From assembly GCA_036734025.1 (NCBI GenBank), contig DAIMZI010000001.1, positions 62,001 through 126,000 of the forward strand: a DNA stretch of 64,000 nt. The letters run 5' to 3'. A model generated the notes under the pieces. The model was not told the DNA's origin. It saw only the letters and a list, made by a program, of their open reading frames with translations, and made no database searches. Position 1 is the stretch's first letter; each line of letters begins with the position of its first letter. This stretch comes from DAIMZI01 sp036734025. GTDB lineage: Bacteria > Pseudomonadota > Alphaproteobacteria > Rhizobiales > Rhodomicrobiaceae. Of this stretch, positions 32,903-41,065 are shown one piece after another. The translations under genes were made by a program, and so were the position numbers.

Positions 32903-33721
32903 ATGGCACGCACAAACTCTCCATATTTGCTGCCCGAGGGCTACCGCGTGCGCCGCCATGGCGTTATCGACTCGACCAATGCCGAGGCCCTGCGCGCCGC
33001 CCGGTCCTGCGCAAACTCCGGCCTGTGGATCCTCGCGGAGCGCCAGACCCATGGGCGCGGGCGGCTGGGCCGTGGCTGGACCTCGCCGCCGGGCAATCTG
33101 CATGCGAGCCTGCTGCTGCGCCCCGAGGCTGCGATGCCGGCGCTCTCGGGCCTGCCGTTGCTGGCCGGCATTGCGGTTCATGATGCTGTGCGCGCCATGG
33201 AGCTTGGGCGCGACGCCCCGTCGCGGCTCAGTCTGAAATGGCCCAATGACCTGATGCTGGACGGCGCCAAACTTGGCGGCATCCTCATCGAAGGGGCGGG
33301 CACGCCGCGCGGCCACGCGGTCATCATCGGCATCGGGCTCAATCTTTCGCATGCTCCCGATGATCTGGATCGACCGGCGAGCTGCCTGCGCGCCGTTGGC
33401 ATCAGCGCCGGCGCCGAGGAGGCGTTGAATGCGGTGGCTCATGCGACCGCGGCCTGGCTGGATGTATGGCGTCAAGCAGGCGGGTTCGAGGCTGTGCGCG
33501 AGGCGTGGCTGCAGCGTGCGGATGCGCCGGGCGCGGCGATCTCGGTCAAGCTGCATGACGGCACGCTGAGCGGCCGGTTCTGTGGTATCGACGAGCATGG
33601 TGGGCTGCGTCTGGGTCTTGCCGACGGGGCCGAGCGTATCATCACTGCGGGCGATGTTTTTCTCGACACAGCCGGCAAGCAAGAAGGCGATAACGAATTG
33701 GCATTCCATGGCCGCAAATAA
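32903..33721 (+). CDS. birA: Biotin-[acetyl-CoA-carboxylase] ligase, without DNA-binding domain
   Basis: BirA activates biotin with ATP and attaches it to the carboxyl carrier proteins of carboxylases. The 272-residue enzyme has the biotin-AMP loop GRGRLGRGWTSPPGN (about 52-66), the KWPNDLMLDGAKLGGILIE core and a small C-terminal SH3-like domain (LHDGTLSGRFCGIDEHG). It lacks the N-terminal helix-turn-helix of E. coli BirA, so it should not act as a repressor. It follows nuoN by three bases and overlaps rnj by 14. The biotin-dependent carboxylase subunit PccB is also encoded in this window. Confidence 0.92.
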   Translation: MARTNSPYLLPEGYRVRRHGVIDSTNAEALRAARSCANSGLWILAERQTHGRGRLGRGWTSPPGNLHASLLLRPEAAMPALSGLPLLAGIAVHDAVRAMELGRDAPSRLSLKWPNDLMLDGAKLGGILIEGAGTPRGHAVIIGIGLNLSHAPDDLDRPASCLRAVGISAGAEEALNAVAHATAAWLDVWRQAGGFEAVREAWLQRADAPGAAISVKLHDGTLSGRFCGIDEHGGLRLGLADGAERIITAGDVFLDTAGKQEGDNELAFHGRK

Positions 33722-35387
33722 CGACAAGACCGAACTTGTGTTCCTGCCGCTGGGCGGGATCGGCGAAATCGGCATGAATCTGTATCTGTACGGGCTGGGG
33801 CCGGAAGATGACCGGCAATGGCTGATGGTCGATCTCGGGGTGACGTTCCCAAAGGAGCGCGACCCGGGCATCGAGATCATCACCCCCGATACCAGCTTCA
33901 TCGAGGCCGAGCGCGCCAATCTGGCGGGCATCATCCTCAGCCATGCGCATGAAGATCATTACGGCGCGGTGGTCGAGCTGTGGCCGCGGCTGCGCGCGCC
34001 GATATTCGCAACCCGGTTTGCGGCGACCCTGCTGCGCGGCAAGCTGGCTCAGGTGGCCTGGGGCCGTGAGGTTGAGGTGATCGAGGTGGGGCAGGGCACA
34101 CGGCGCCACATCGGTCCGTTCGACGTCGAATTCATCGACATGGCGCATTCGATGCCCGAGACCAATGCGCTGGCGATCCGCGCCGGTGGCGGGCTGGTGC
34201 TGCACACCTCGGACTGGAAGATCGACGCTGAACCCGGCATCGGCCGTCAGACCGACATTCCCCGGCTGCGCCAGTTAGGCGTAGAAGGCGTCGATGTGCT
34301 CATATGCGACAGCACCAATGCCGTCGTTGACGGGCTTACGATCTCCGAGGGCGAGGTGGCGCGGACCTTCAAGAAGCTGGTGGCGCGCGCGCCGGCGCGT
34401 GTGGCGTTCACCACCTTTGCCTCCAACGTCGCGCGTCTGGTTGCGATCGCGCAGGCGGCCCATGAAGCGGACCGCGAACTCGTCGTGGTTGGGCGCGCCA
34501 TGAACCGCATCATCGATGCGGCCCGCGAAACCGGCTACTGGCCGCAACATCTGCGTGTTCTGCCCGAGGATCAATTCGGCTATCTGCCGCCGGAAAAAGT
34601 GGTGGCGCTGTGCACCGGCAGCCAGGGCGAGAGCCGCGCGGCGCTGGCGCGCATCGCCATGGACGAGCACCCCAACGTGGCGCTGTCGCGCGGCGACTGG
34701 GTGGTCTATTCCAGCCGGACGATCCCGGGCAACGAGGATGCGGTCGGCGATGTCCAGAACCGTTTGGCGCAAGAGGGGATCGAGGTGATCACCGAGAGCG
34801 AGGACGGGCCGATTCATTCATCCGGCCATGCGCGGCGCGGCGAACTCATCCAGATGTACGAGTGGACGAAGCCGGGCACGGTGGTGCCGATGCATGGCGA
34901 GGACCGGCATCTCTTCGCCCAGGTCAAGCTGGTGCGCGCTGCGGGTCACAAGCCGCTGATGGGTGTGCGCAACGGGACGATCGCCCGGCTGCTGCCCGGT
35001 CCGGCCGAGATCATCGACGAAGCGCCCGCAGGCCGCTTGCTGCGTGACGGTGATCTGCTGATCCGCGAAGACGACAGCCCCTTGCACATGCGCCGCAAGC
35101 TGGGCTTTGCCGGCGCTGTTACCGTCAGCCTGGTGATGGACCGTCATGGCGACATGGCGGCCGAACCGCAGGCCGTGCTGCTCGGCGTCCCCGATGTCGA
35201 TGCCGAAGGCAAGCCGTTTCGCGATATCGTCGATGAAGCGATTTTCGGCGCGTTCGACAGTATCCCGCGGCCGCGCCGGCGCGACAAGAAGCTGGTGGGC
35301 GAGGCTGTGCGCCGGTCGGTGCGCGGGGCCGTCAAGGCTGGCTGGGGAAAAAAGACCCTGTGCACCATTCTGGTTTCGGTGGTCTGA
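33708..35387 (+). CDS. rnj: Ribonuclease J
   Basis: RNase J is a metallo-beta-lactamase/beta-CASP nuclease with endo- and 5'-3' exoribonuclease activity in RNA processing. The 559-residue protein has the metal motif HAHEDH (H79, H81, D83, H84), DMAHSMPETNALAIR, CDSTNAVVDGLTISE and the beta-CASP segment CTGSQGESRAALARIA. Near residue 365, HSSGHARRGEL carries further conserved histidines. I chose the ATG at 33708, inside birA; further upstream in-frame codons encode the birA shadow. The C-terminal domain has KKLVGEAVRRSVRGAVKAGW. Confidence 0.93.
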   Translation: MAANNDKTELVFLPLGGIGEIGMNLYLYGLGPEDDRQWLMVDLGVTFPKERDPGIEIITPDTSFIEAERANLAGIILSHAHEDHYGAVVELWPRLRAPIFATRFAATLLRGKLAQVAWGREVEVIEVGQGTRRHIGPFDVEFIDMAHSMPETNALAIRAGGGLVLHTSDWKIDAEPGIGRQTDIPRLRQLGVEGVDVLICDSTNAVVDGLTISEGEVARTFKKLVARAPARVAFTTFASNVARLVAIAQAAHEADRELVVVGRAMNRIIDAARETGYWPQHLRVLPEDQFGYLPPEKVVALCTGSQGESRAALARIAMDEHPNVALSRGDWVVYSSRTIPGNEDAVGDVQNRLAQEGIEVITESEDGPIHSSGHARRGELIQMYEWTKPGTVVPMHGEDRHLFAQVKLVRAAGHKPLMGVRNGTIARLLPGPAEIIDEAPAGRLLRDGDLLIREDDSPLHMRRKLGFAGAVTVSLVMDRHGDMAAEPQAVLLGVPDVDAEGKPFRDIVDEAIFGAFDSIPRPRRRDKKLVGEAVRRSVRGAVKAGWGKKTLCTILVSVV

Positions 35388-35485
35388 TGCGCTGGGCGGC
35401 CGGGCCGGGCGCCGGCTATTCCTGCCAAGCCCCTGTACGTGAAGACCAAAACCATGCATCATGAAATATCAAAGCGGATTGGAAC

Positions 35486-35890
35486 ATGCTTGGACGTTTG
35501 AATCACGTGGCGATCGCCGTTCATGATCTTGACGCGGCAACAGCCGTCTACCGCGACACTTTGGGCGCGGCGGTGTCTGAGGCGGTGGACCAGCCCGCGC
35601 ATGGGGTGCGCACGGTATTTGTCGATCTGGCGAACACCAAAATCGAGCTTCTGGCGCCGCTGGGTGATGATTCGCCGATCGCCAGATTTCTGGAGCGCAA
35701 CGAGGCCGGCGGTATCCACCATATCTGCTATGAGGTGGATGATATCTTCGCGGCACGCGCGCGGCTTGTCGCCAGCGGAGCGCGGGTTCTTGGCGATGGC
35801 GAGCCGAAGATCGGCGCTCACGGCAAGCCGGTGATGTTCCTGCATCCTAAGGATTTCTGCGGTACGCTGGTGGAATTGGAGCAGGCGTAA
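35486..35890 (+). CDS. mce: Methylmalonyl-CoA epimerase
   Basis: Mce interconverts (S)- and (R)-methylmalonyl-CoA on the propionyl-CoA to succinyl-CoA route. The 134-residue product is a vicinal-oxygen-chelate fold: LNHVAIAVHDLDAATAVYRD (metal His7), AGGIHHICYEVDDIFAA (His near residue 78) and DFCGTLVELEQA (metal Glu). The length fits the family. It lies about 100 bases after rnj, with no strong ribosome binding site. The propionyl-CoA carboxylase beta subunit gene lies 26 kb downstream. Confidence 0.93.
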   Translation: MLGRLNHVAIAVHDLDAATAVYRDTLGAAVSEAVDQPAHGVRTVFVDLANTKIELLAPLGDDSPIARFLERNEAGGIHHICYEVDDIFAARARLVASGARVLGDGEPKIGAHGKPVMFLHPKDFCGTLVELEQA

Positions 35891-35938
35891 CGGCTTGGGA
35901 CTGTCCTGCGGCCAACAGCGTTTTTTCCGGAGGTCGCC

Positions 35939-36214
35939 ATGAATCTGGCCTTTGCCATAGCGGTTTATCTGATCTGCTGGTGGATGGTGCTGTTCATCGT
36001 CCTGCCCTTTGGCGTGCGCTCGCAGCAAGAAGTGGGCGAGGTGACGGAAGGCTCCGAGCCTGCTGCGCCTTCGGTTCCCCATATCTGGCGCAAATTCGTG
36101 ATCACGACGATCATCGCGGCGCTCGTGTTCGCGCCGATCTATCTCATCATTGAATTCAACCTGATACCGCTCGACAGCATCCCTTTCCTGCCGCGTTATC
36201 CGGCGCCACAGTAA
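35939..36214 (+). CDS. DUF1467 family small membrane protein
   Basis: The 91-residue protein fits DUF1467, a family of unknown function largely seen in alphaproteobacteria and commonly encoded next to mce and proS. It has two hydrophobic segments (about residues 2-26 and 54-76) with the conserved WWMVLFIVLPFGVRSQ between helix 1 and the polar loop. The ATG follows GGAGG. It ends the birA-rnj-mce group. An AT-rich gene-free island follows. Confidence 0.85.
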   Translation: MNLAFAIAVYLICWWMVLFIVLPFGVRSQQEVGEVTEGSEPAAPSVPHIWRKFVITTIIAALVFAPIYLIIEFNLIPLDSIPFLPRYPAPQ

Positions 36215-36220
36215 GATTTC

Positions 36221-36252
36221 AAAGAAAAAGGCGAGACTTTAAGGGTCTCGCC
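36221..36252 (-). terminator. Intrinsic terminator, best fit on the minus strand
   Basis: The stem GGCGAGAC (36230-36237) / GTCTCGCC (36245-36252) has a 7-base loop. On the minus strand it is followed by TTTTTCTTT (36221-36229 reversed), a full U-tract. On the + strand the bases after the stem (AGCTCTTATA) are a poor U-tract. It could work in both directions, serving the DUF1467 gene on the + strand, but the sequence best supports an incoming minus-strand transcript. Confidence 0.6.
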
Positions 36253-36807
36253 AGCTCTTATACTGCCTTGGATTTATTATTCAGGCTTGTTATGCAGGAT
36301 AGATTTTTCTTGCAGCCACCCATAGTGCATAAATCTTATGTTCATGCACCTTCAGGCAACTATATATCCCTGCGTTCTATCCTCCCCAGACTTGGGCTTT
36401 CGTCACACCAAGCCATATTAGAGATTCCTCATATGCGATATCTGAGCGAAATTTAAAATGGACATTGAACATAACTCAAACGAGTCATCCTGTCACCATT
36501 TCGTTCGTTTCCCCGGCAATTTCTTGAACACTATGTCGCCGCCTGCTCAAAACCACATCAGAATGTAGCATTTGAGCAACAGTAAAACCCGGGGGACACG
36601 GATGAACTCTCAGATGGCATGGACAAACGCGGCGCAAGCCATTGCGCAGGCTTGCTTTGTCGGATAACAGCAACTGCATGGCGGCACGGGGGTTGGTCTG
36701 ATAGACCCCTGCGCGCGGGGCGCCGCAAGCCGAATTCGTGCTGCGCCTTTGCGGCTCATGCAAACAGCGGCCATTGTTTCGCCAGTCCATCCACCGACGG
36801 GGCCATC
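36253..36807. other. Gene-free, AT-rich island between DUF1467 and proS
   Basis: About 36253-36590 is clearly more AT-rich than its flanks, and I support no protein gene in it. The short open frames at 36268-36456 (+) and 36485-36790 (-) show no family features. It contains a 6-bp dyad GTGCAT/ATGCAC (36325-36330, 36344-36349). On the minus strand there is a weak promoter-like pair, TTGAGT (36479-36474) and TTAAAT (36456-36451), 17 bases apart. A transcript from there to the minus-strand terminator would be about 220 bases. The last 200 bases before proS are GC-rich and featureless. Confidence 0.4.
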
Positions 36808-38139
36808 ATGCGATTGACCCAGTACTTCCTGCCGATCCTGCGCGACGAACCCAAGGAAGCCGAGATCATCTCGCACAGGCTGATGCTGCGTGCCGGCATG
36901 ATCAGGCAGGCAAGCGCGGGCATCTATGTCTGGCTGCCGATGGGCTATCGCGTGCTGAAAAAAATCGAGCAGATCGTGCGCGAGGAGCAGAACCGCGCCG
37001 GCGCCATCGAGATGCTCATGCCGACGATCCAGCGCGCCGACATCTGGCGCGAAAGCGGGCGCTATGACGATTACGGGCTGGAGATGCTCAGGATCAAGGA
37101 CCGCCACGAGCGCGATCTGCTTTACGGGCCGACGAACGAGGAGCAGATCACCGAGGTCTTCCGCGATTGCGTGAAATCCTATCGCGACCTGCCGCGCACG
37201 CTGTATCACATCCAGTGGAAATTCCGTGACGAGATCCGCCCTCGGTTCGGCGTCATGCGCGGGCGCGAATTCCTGATGAAGGACGCGTATTCCTTCGATC
37301 TGACGCCAGAAGCCGCACGCCACTCCTACAATCAGATGTTCGTCTCATATCTGCGCACCTTCAGCCGCATGGGGCTGACGGCGATTCCCATGGCGGCGGA
37401 AACCGGTCCGATCGGCGGGGACCTGAGCCATGAATTCATCATCCTCGCTCAGACCGGCGAAAGCGAGGTGTTTTGCCACAAGGACCTCATCGACATGGAG
37501 GTGCCGGGCGAGGACGTCGATTACCAGGGCGATCTTGGTCCCATCGTCAAGGCATGGACGGACAAATACGCCGCCACCAGCGACATGCACGACGCCACCG
37601 TCTTTGAAAAACGCGTACCCAAGACCAAGCGGGTCAGCGCGCGCGGCATCGAGATCGGGCATATCTTCTTCTTCGGCACAAAATATGCCGAGCCGATGGG
37701 TGCGCGTGTTCAGGGCCCCGACGGCGACTGGATCACGCTGCAATCCGGTTCCTACGGGATCGGCGTATCGCGGCTGCCGGCGGCGATCATCGAGGCCAGC
37801 CATGATGATGAGGGGATCGTCTGGCCTGAGGCGGTGGCACCCTTTCAGATCGGGCTGATAAATCTGAAGGCGGGCGACGCAGCGACCGATGCGGCGTGCG
37901 AGACGCTTTATCAACAGCTTAGCAATGCCGGCATCGAGGTGCTGTACGATGATACCGGCGAGCGCGCCGGGGCCAAATTCGCGGCGATGGACCTGATCGG
38001 CCTGCCATGGCAGATCGTCATCGGCCCAAAGGGGCTCAAGACGGGCGAGGTCGAGATCAAGCGGCGCAAGGACGCCGAGCGCACCAGCGTATCGCCTGAA
38101 GCCGCGCTCAACATGCTGGTGACACAGTTGCGACGTTAA
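36808..38139 (+). CDS. proS: Prolyl-tRNA synthetase, short alphaproteobacterial type
   Basis: ProRS charges tRNA-Pro with proline. The 443-residue enzyme has class II motifs: FRDEIRPRFGVMRGREFLMKD (motif 2 region) and GSYGIGVSRL (motif 3). An anticodon-binding domain lies at the C-terminus (GIEVLYDDTGERAGAKFAAMD). It lacks the roughly 180-residue editing insertion found in E. coli ProRS, as is typical in alphaproteobacteria. The ATG at 36808 gives the family start MRLTQYFLPILRDEPKEAEI. The longer in-frame ATG at 36619 would add 63 unrelated residues. Confidence 0.96.
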   Translation: MRLTQYFLPILRDEPKEAEIISHRLMLRAGMIRQASAGIYVWLPMGYRVLKKIEQIVREEQNRAGAIEMLMPTIQRADIWRESGRYDDYGLEMLRIKDRHERDLLYGPTNEEQITEVFRDCVKSYRDLPRTLYHIQWKFRDEIRPRFGVMRGREFLMKDAYSFDLTPEAARHSYNQMFVSYLRTFSRMGLTAIPMAAETGPIGGDLSHEFIILAQTGESEVFCHKDLIDMEVPGEDVDYQGDLGPIVKAWTDKYAATSDMHDATVFEKRVPKTKRVSARGIEIGHIFFFGTKYAEPMGARVQGPDGDWITLQSGSYGIGVSRLPAAIIEASHDDEGIVWPEAVAPFQIGLINLKAGDAATDAACETLYQQLSNAGIEVLYDDTGERAGAKFAAMDLIGLPWQIVIGPKGLKTGEVEIKRRKDAERTSVSPEAALNMLVTQLRR

Positions 38140-38196
38140 ACGTATGCACGTTGGCCCGAAGATGTGGGCAAGCCTAATCAGGGGTGACGGGGAGCC

Positions 38197-39483
38197 ATGA
38201 GCAGCGCATCAGACACGAGCAGCCCGAAAGAGACGCTGCCATTTGCGGGGTTTGAATGGATGCTGGCGCGGCGCTATCTGCGCGCCAGGCGCAAGGAAGG
38301 CTTCATTTCCGTCATCGCCGGCTTTTCGTTTTTCGGCATCATGCTTGGCGTGGCGACGCTGATCATCGTCATGGCGGTGATGAACGGGTTCCGCAACGAG
38401 TTGTTCGACAAGATCCTCGGGCTGAACGGCCACATGCTGGTGCGTCCGCTCGGCGAGCCGTTCAAGAACTTCGATGAGGTCGCAGCCCGCTTGCGCCAGG
38501 TTCCCGGCGTGGAAAAGGCGTTCCCCGTCATCGAAGGCCAGGTGATGATTTCGGCCGGAGATACCTCGCGCGGCGTGGTTGTGCGCGGCATGCGCGCCGA
38601 TGATCTGAAAAACCTCGAAGCGGTCGGCAGCAGGGTCTATTTCGGTACGCTCGACGGGCTGGATACACAACGCGCCATCGCCATCGGCACGCGCATGGCG
38701 AACGCGCTTGGCGTGCAGGTCGGAGATGCGATCACCCTGATCGCGCCGCGCGGGGTTACCACCCCGTTCGGTACCGCTCCACGCATCGAACGCTATCCGG
38801 TCGCGGCCATCTTCGAGATCGGCATGAGCGAATATGACGAGACGATCGCTTTCCTGCCGCTCTCCGAGGCGCAGCGCTTCTTCAACCGTGCCGATGAAGT
38901 GAATGTGCTGGAAGTGATGGTCGACCATCCCGACAATGTCGGTGTGCTGCGCCCCGCCATGCTGCAATCGCTCGACAAGCCGATGCTGATAACCGACTGG
39001 CGAGAGCGCAACGCCACCTTCTACAATACGCTCAAGGTCGAGCGGAACGTTATGTTCCTCATTCTCACGCTCATCGTGCTGGTCGCCGCGCTCAATATCG
39101 TCTCCGGTCTCATCATGCTGGTCAAGGACAAGAGCAGCAGCATCGCCATCCTGCGCACGATGGGCGCCTCGCGCGGGGCGATCATGCGCGTATTCTTCAT
39201 AACCGGCGCGAGCATCGGCGTGGTCGGCACTCTGGCCGGGCTGGCGCTCGGTGTGCTGGTGTGCCTGAACATCGAGGAAATCCGCCAGTTCGTCTCCTAC
39301 TTGACCAACACCGACCTGTTCTCGCCGGATGTCTATTTCCTGTCGCGGCTGCCCGCGGACATGGAGCCGGGCGAGGTGCTCAGCGTTGTCATCATGGCAC
39401 TCGTCTTGTCGGTGCTGGCAACGCTTTATCCCTCCTGGCGCGCGGCACGGCTGGACCCGGTGGAGGCGCTGCGCTATGAATGA
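38197..39483 (+). CDS. lolC: Lipoprotein-releasing ABC transporter permease LolC/LolE
   Basis: LolC-type permeases extract mature lipoproteins from the inner membrane for delivery to LolA. The 428-residue product has one N-terminal hydrophobic segment (about 45-70, GFSFFGIMLGVATLIIVMAVMNG), a large periplasmic domain and three C-terminal segments. The conserved cytoplasmic motif KDKSSSIAILRTMGASRGAI is present. The sequence ends YPSWRAARLDPVEALRYE as usual. Only one permease gene is present, consistent with a LolF-like single permease in many alphaproteobacteria. It overlaps lolD by eight bases. Confidence 0.93.
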   Translation: MSSASDTSSPKETLPFAGFEWMLARRYLRARRKEGFISVIAGFSFFGIMLGVATLIIVMAVMNGFRNELFDKILGLNGHMLVRPLGEPFKNFDEVAARLRQVPGVEKAFPVIEGQVMISAGDTSRGVVVRGMRADDLKNLEAVGSRVYFGTLDGLDTQRAIAIGTRMANALGVQVGDAITLIAPRGVTTPFGTAPRIERYPVAAIFEIGMSEYDETIAFLPLSEAQRFFNRADEVNVLEVMVDHPDNVGVLRPAMLQSLDKPMLITDWRERNATFYNTLKVERNVMFLILTLIVLVAALNIVSGLIMLVKDKSSSIAILRTMGASRGAIMRVFFITGASIGVVGTLAGLALGVLVCLNIEEIRQFVSYLTNTDLFSPDVYFLSRLPADMEPGEVLSVVIMALVLSVLATLYPSWRAARLDPVEALRYE

Positions 39484-40219
39484 CGTCATAAGAAATGCGA
39501 TCGAGGGTGGGGCGCAGCGTTTGAGCAAGCCGATACTCAGGGCCACCGGGCTCAAGCGGAGTTTCAAGCAGGGCTCGCGTGACATTCACGTGCTTCGCGG
39601 CACGCAGATAGAAATCTATCCCTCGCAGGCCGTGGCCCTGGTCGGGCCGTCTGGCGCGGGCAAATCGACACTGTTGCAGATACTCGGGCTGTTGGAACAC
39701 GCCGATGAGGGGTCCGTTATCATCGACGAGCGCGAATGCGCCCAGATGAGCGATGTCGAACGCACCCGCATCCGGCGCACCGAGATCGGCTTTGTCTATC
39801 AGTTTCATCATCTGCTGCCTGAATTCACCGCGCTGGAAAACGTCGTCATCCCTCAGCGCATCGCCGGTCTCGAACGTCGCGAGGCCGAGCGGCGCGCCCG
39901 CGAACTGTTGCGCATCTTCGGTCTGGGCGAGCGGGTGGACCACCGTCCGGCCGAGCTTTCGGGCGGCGAGCAACAGCGTGTGGCCATCGCCCGCGCGGTC
40001 GCCAATGCGCCCAAGCTGCTGCTTGCCGACGAGCCGACGGGAAACCTGGACCCGCCGACGGCCGAGCGTGTATTCAAGCAGCTTCTTCAGTTCATTCACG
40101 GCGCCGGACTGGCCGCCATCATCGCGACGCATAATTTCGAGCTGGCCGCGCGCATGGATCGGATCGTGAGGCTCGAGGATGGGCTGCTGCTGGAGAATCG
40201 GGCCCGGGCCGCAGAATAA
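39476..40219 (+). CDS. lolD: Lipoprotein-releasing ABC transporter ATPase LolD
   Basis: LolD powers lipoprotein release by the LolC/E permease. The 247-residue protein has Walker A GPSGAGKST (57-65), the Q-loop region YQFHHLLPEFTALENV (characteristic of LolD), the ABC signature LSGGEQQRVA and Walker B LLLADEPTGNLD. I chose the ATG at 39476, overlapping the lolC stop. An earlier in-frame ATG lies deep inside lolC and encodes nonsense. A 20-residue N-terminal leader precedes the ABC fold. Confidence 0.95.
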   Translation: MNDVIRNAIEGGAQRLSKPILRATGLKRSFKQGSRDIHVLRGTQIEIYPSQAVALVGPSGAGKSTLLQILGLLEHADEGSVIIDERECAQMSDVERTRIRRTEIGFVYQFHHLLPEFTALENVVIPQRIAGLERREAERRARELLRIFGLGERVDHRPAELSGGEQQRVAIARAVANAPKLLLADEPTGNLDPPTAERVFKQLLQFIHGAGLAAIIATHNFELAARMDRIVRLEDGLLLENRARAAE

Positions 40220-40258
40220 GCGGGCATGAGGCCGGGGCCGCTATCAGGAGGTGCGAGC

Positions 40259-40924
40259 ATGCGTCTTGCTATGCCATGGATGGGCCGACGTCAGGCGGTT
40301 GCCGGGCTTGGCTCGCTTGTTGCCATGCTGTTCTCGGGGGCGCAGCGGGCACACGCGCGCACCGGCGCCGAACCGGTCCCCACTCCGGGCCAGACCGAGG
40401 GGCCATTCTATCCGGTCGATTGGCTTGATGATATCGACAATGATCTGGTGCTGGTGAAGGGCGCAGACGCCCAGGCCATGGGCACTGTCCTGCACCTGCG
40501 CGGGCGTGTGCTGGACCGGGCGGGCCAGCCGGTTGCCGGCGCGTTGGTGGAGATCTGGCAGTGCGATGCGCGCGGCGTCTATCATCATCCGTGGGATGAG
40601 CGCGGACGGCGCAAGGCCGACGACGGTTTCCAGGGGCGCGGCCGCGCGCAGACCGACGATCAGGGGCGCTATGTCTTCAGGACCATCAGGCCGGTGGCCT
40701 ATCCCGGTCGCACGCCGCACATCCATTTCAAGATCATACGCCCCGGTGGCAATACGCTTATCACCCAGATGTATGTCGAGGGCGAGCCGGCGAATGCGCG
40801 CGACGGCATCCTCAATGCCATCGCCGACCCGGCGCAGCGCGCAAGCGTGATCGTTGCGCTTGAAGACGCGAGCGCCATGGAGCCGGGCGCGCTTGCCGGC
40901 CAGTTCGACATCGTGCTCGGCTGA
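40259..40924 (+). CDS. Secreted intradiol ring-cleavage dioxygenase family protein
   Basis: The 221-residue protein has the intradiol dioxygenase core (related to protocatechuate 3,4-dioxygenase) with the four Fe(III) ligands in order: Y108 (RGVYHHPW), Y148 (AYPGRTP), H154 and H156 (PHIHF). The N-terminus has a twin-arginine-like signal (GRRQAVAGLGSLVAMLF, then a likely cleavage near AHA at 31-33), so it is probably exported folded. The ATG at 40259 follows AGGAGGT by six bases; the ATG at 40226 is before that site. No aromatic catabolism genes are nearby, so the substrate is unknown. It sits between lolD and dnaE. Confidence 0.85.
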   Translation: MRLAMPWMGRRQAVAGLGSLVAMLFSGAQRAHARTGAEPVPTPGQTEGPFYPVDWLDDIDNDLVLVKGADAQAMGTVLHLRGRVLDRAGQPVAGALVEIWQCDARGVYHHPWDERGRRKADDGFQGRGRAQTDDQGRYVFRTIRPVAYPGRTPHIHFKIIRPGGNTLITQMYVEGEPANARDGILNAIADPAQRASVIVALEDASAMEPGALAGQFDIVLG

Positions 40925-41065
40925 TCTCGGCGCTCATTGGTGGGGACGGTTTTCCCGGTTTGCAGGCGAATCGCTGCACGATGCCAAAAGGCGTCTGCCT
41001 CGACAATTCATCGGCGCAGCAGGCGACCCCATTTGGCGTAGGCATTATTCCGCTTGGCATCCACA

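Noticed and set aside
36268..36456. Small + strand open frame (62 codons) in the AT-rich island
   Set aside because: It has no ribosome binding site, no recognisable features and mixed codon use. It is kept as part of a gene-free island.
38209..39585. Long minus-strand open frame (458 codons) opposite lolC
   Set aside because: It is a codon-bias shadow of lolC with His/Asp/Arg-rich nonsense and no family motif.
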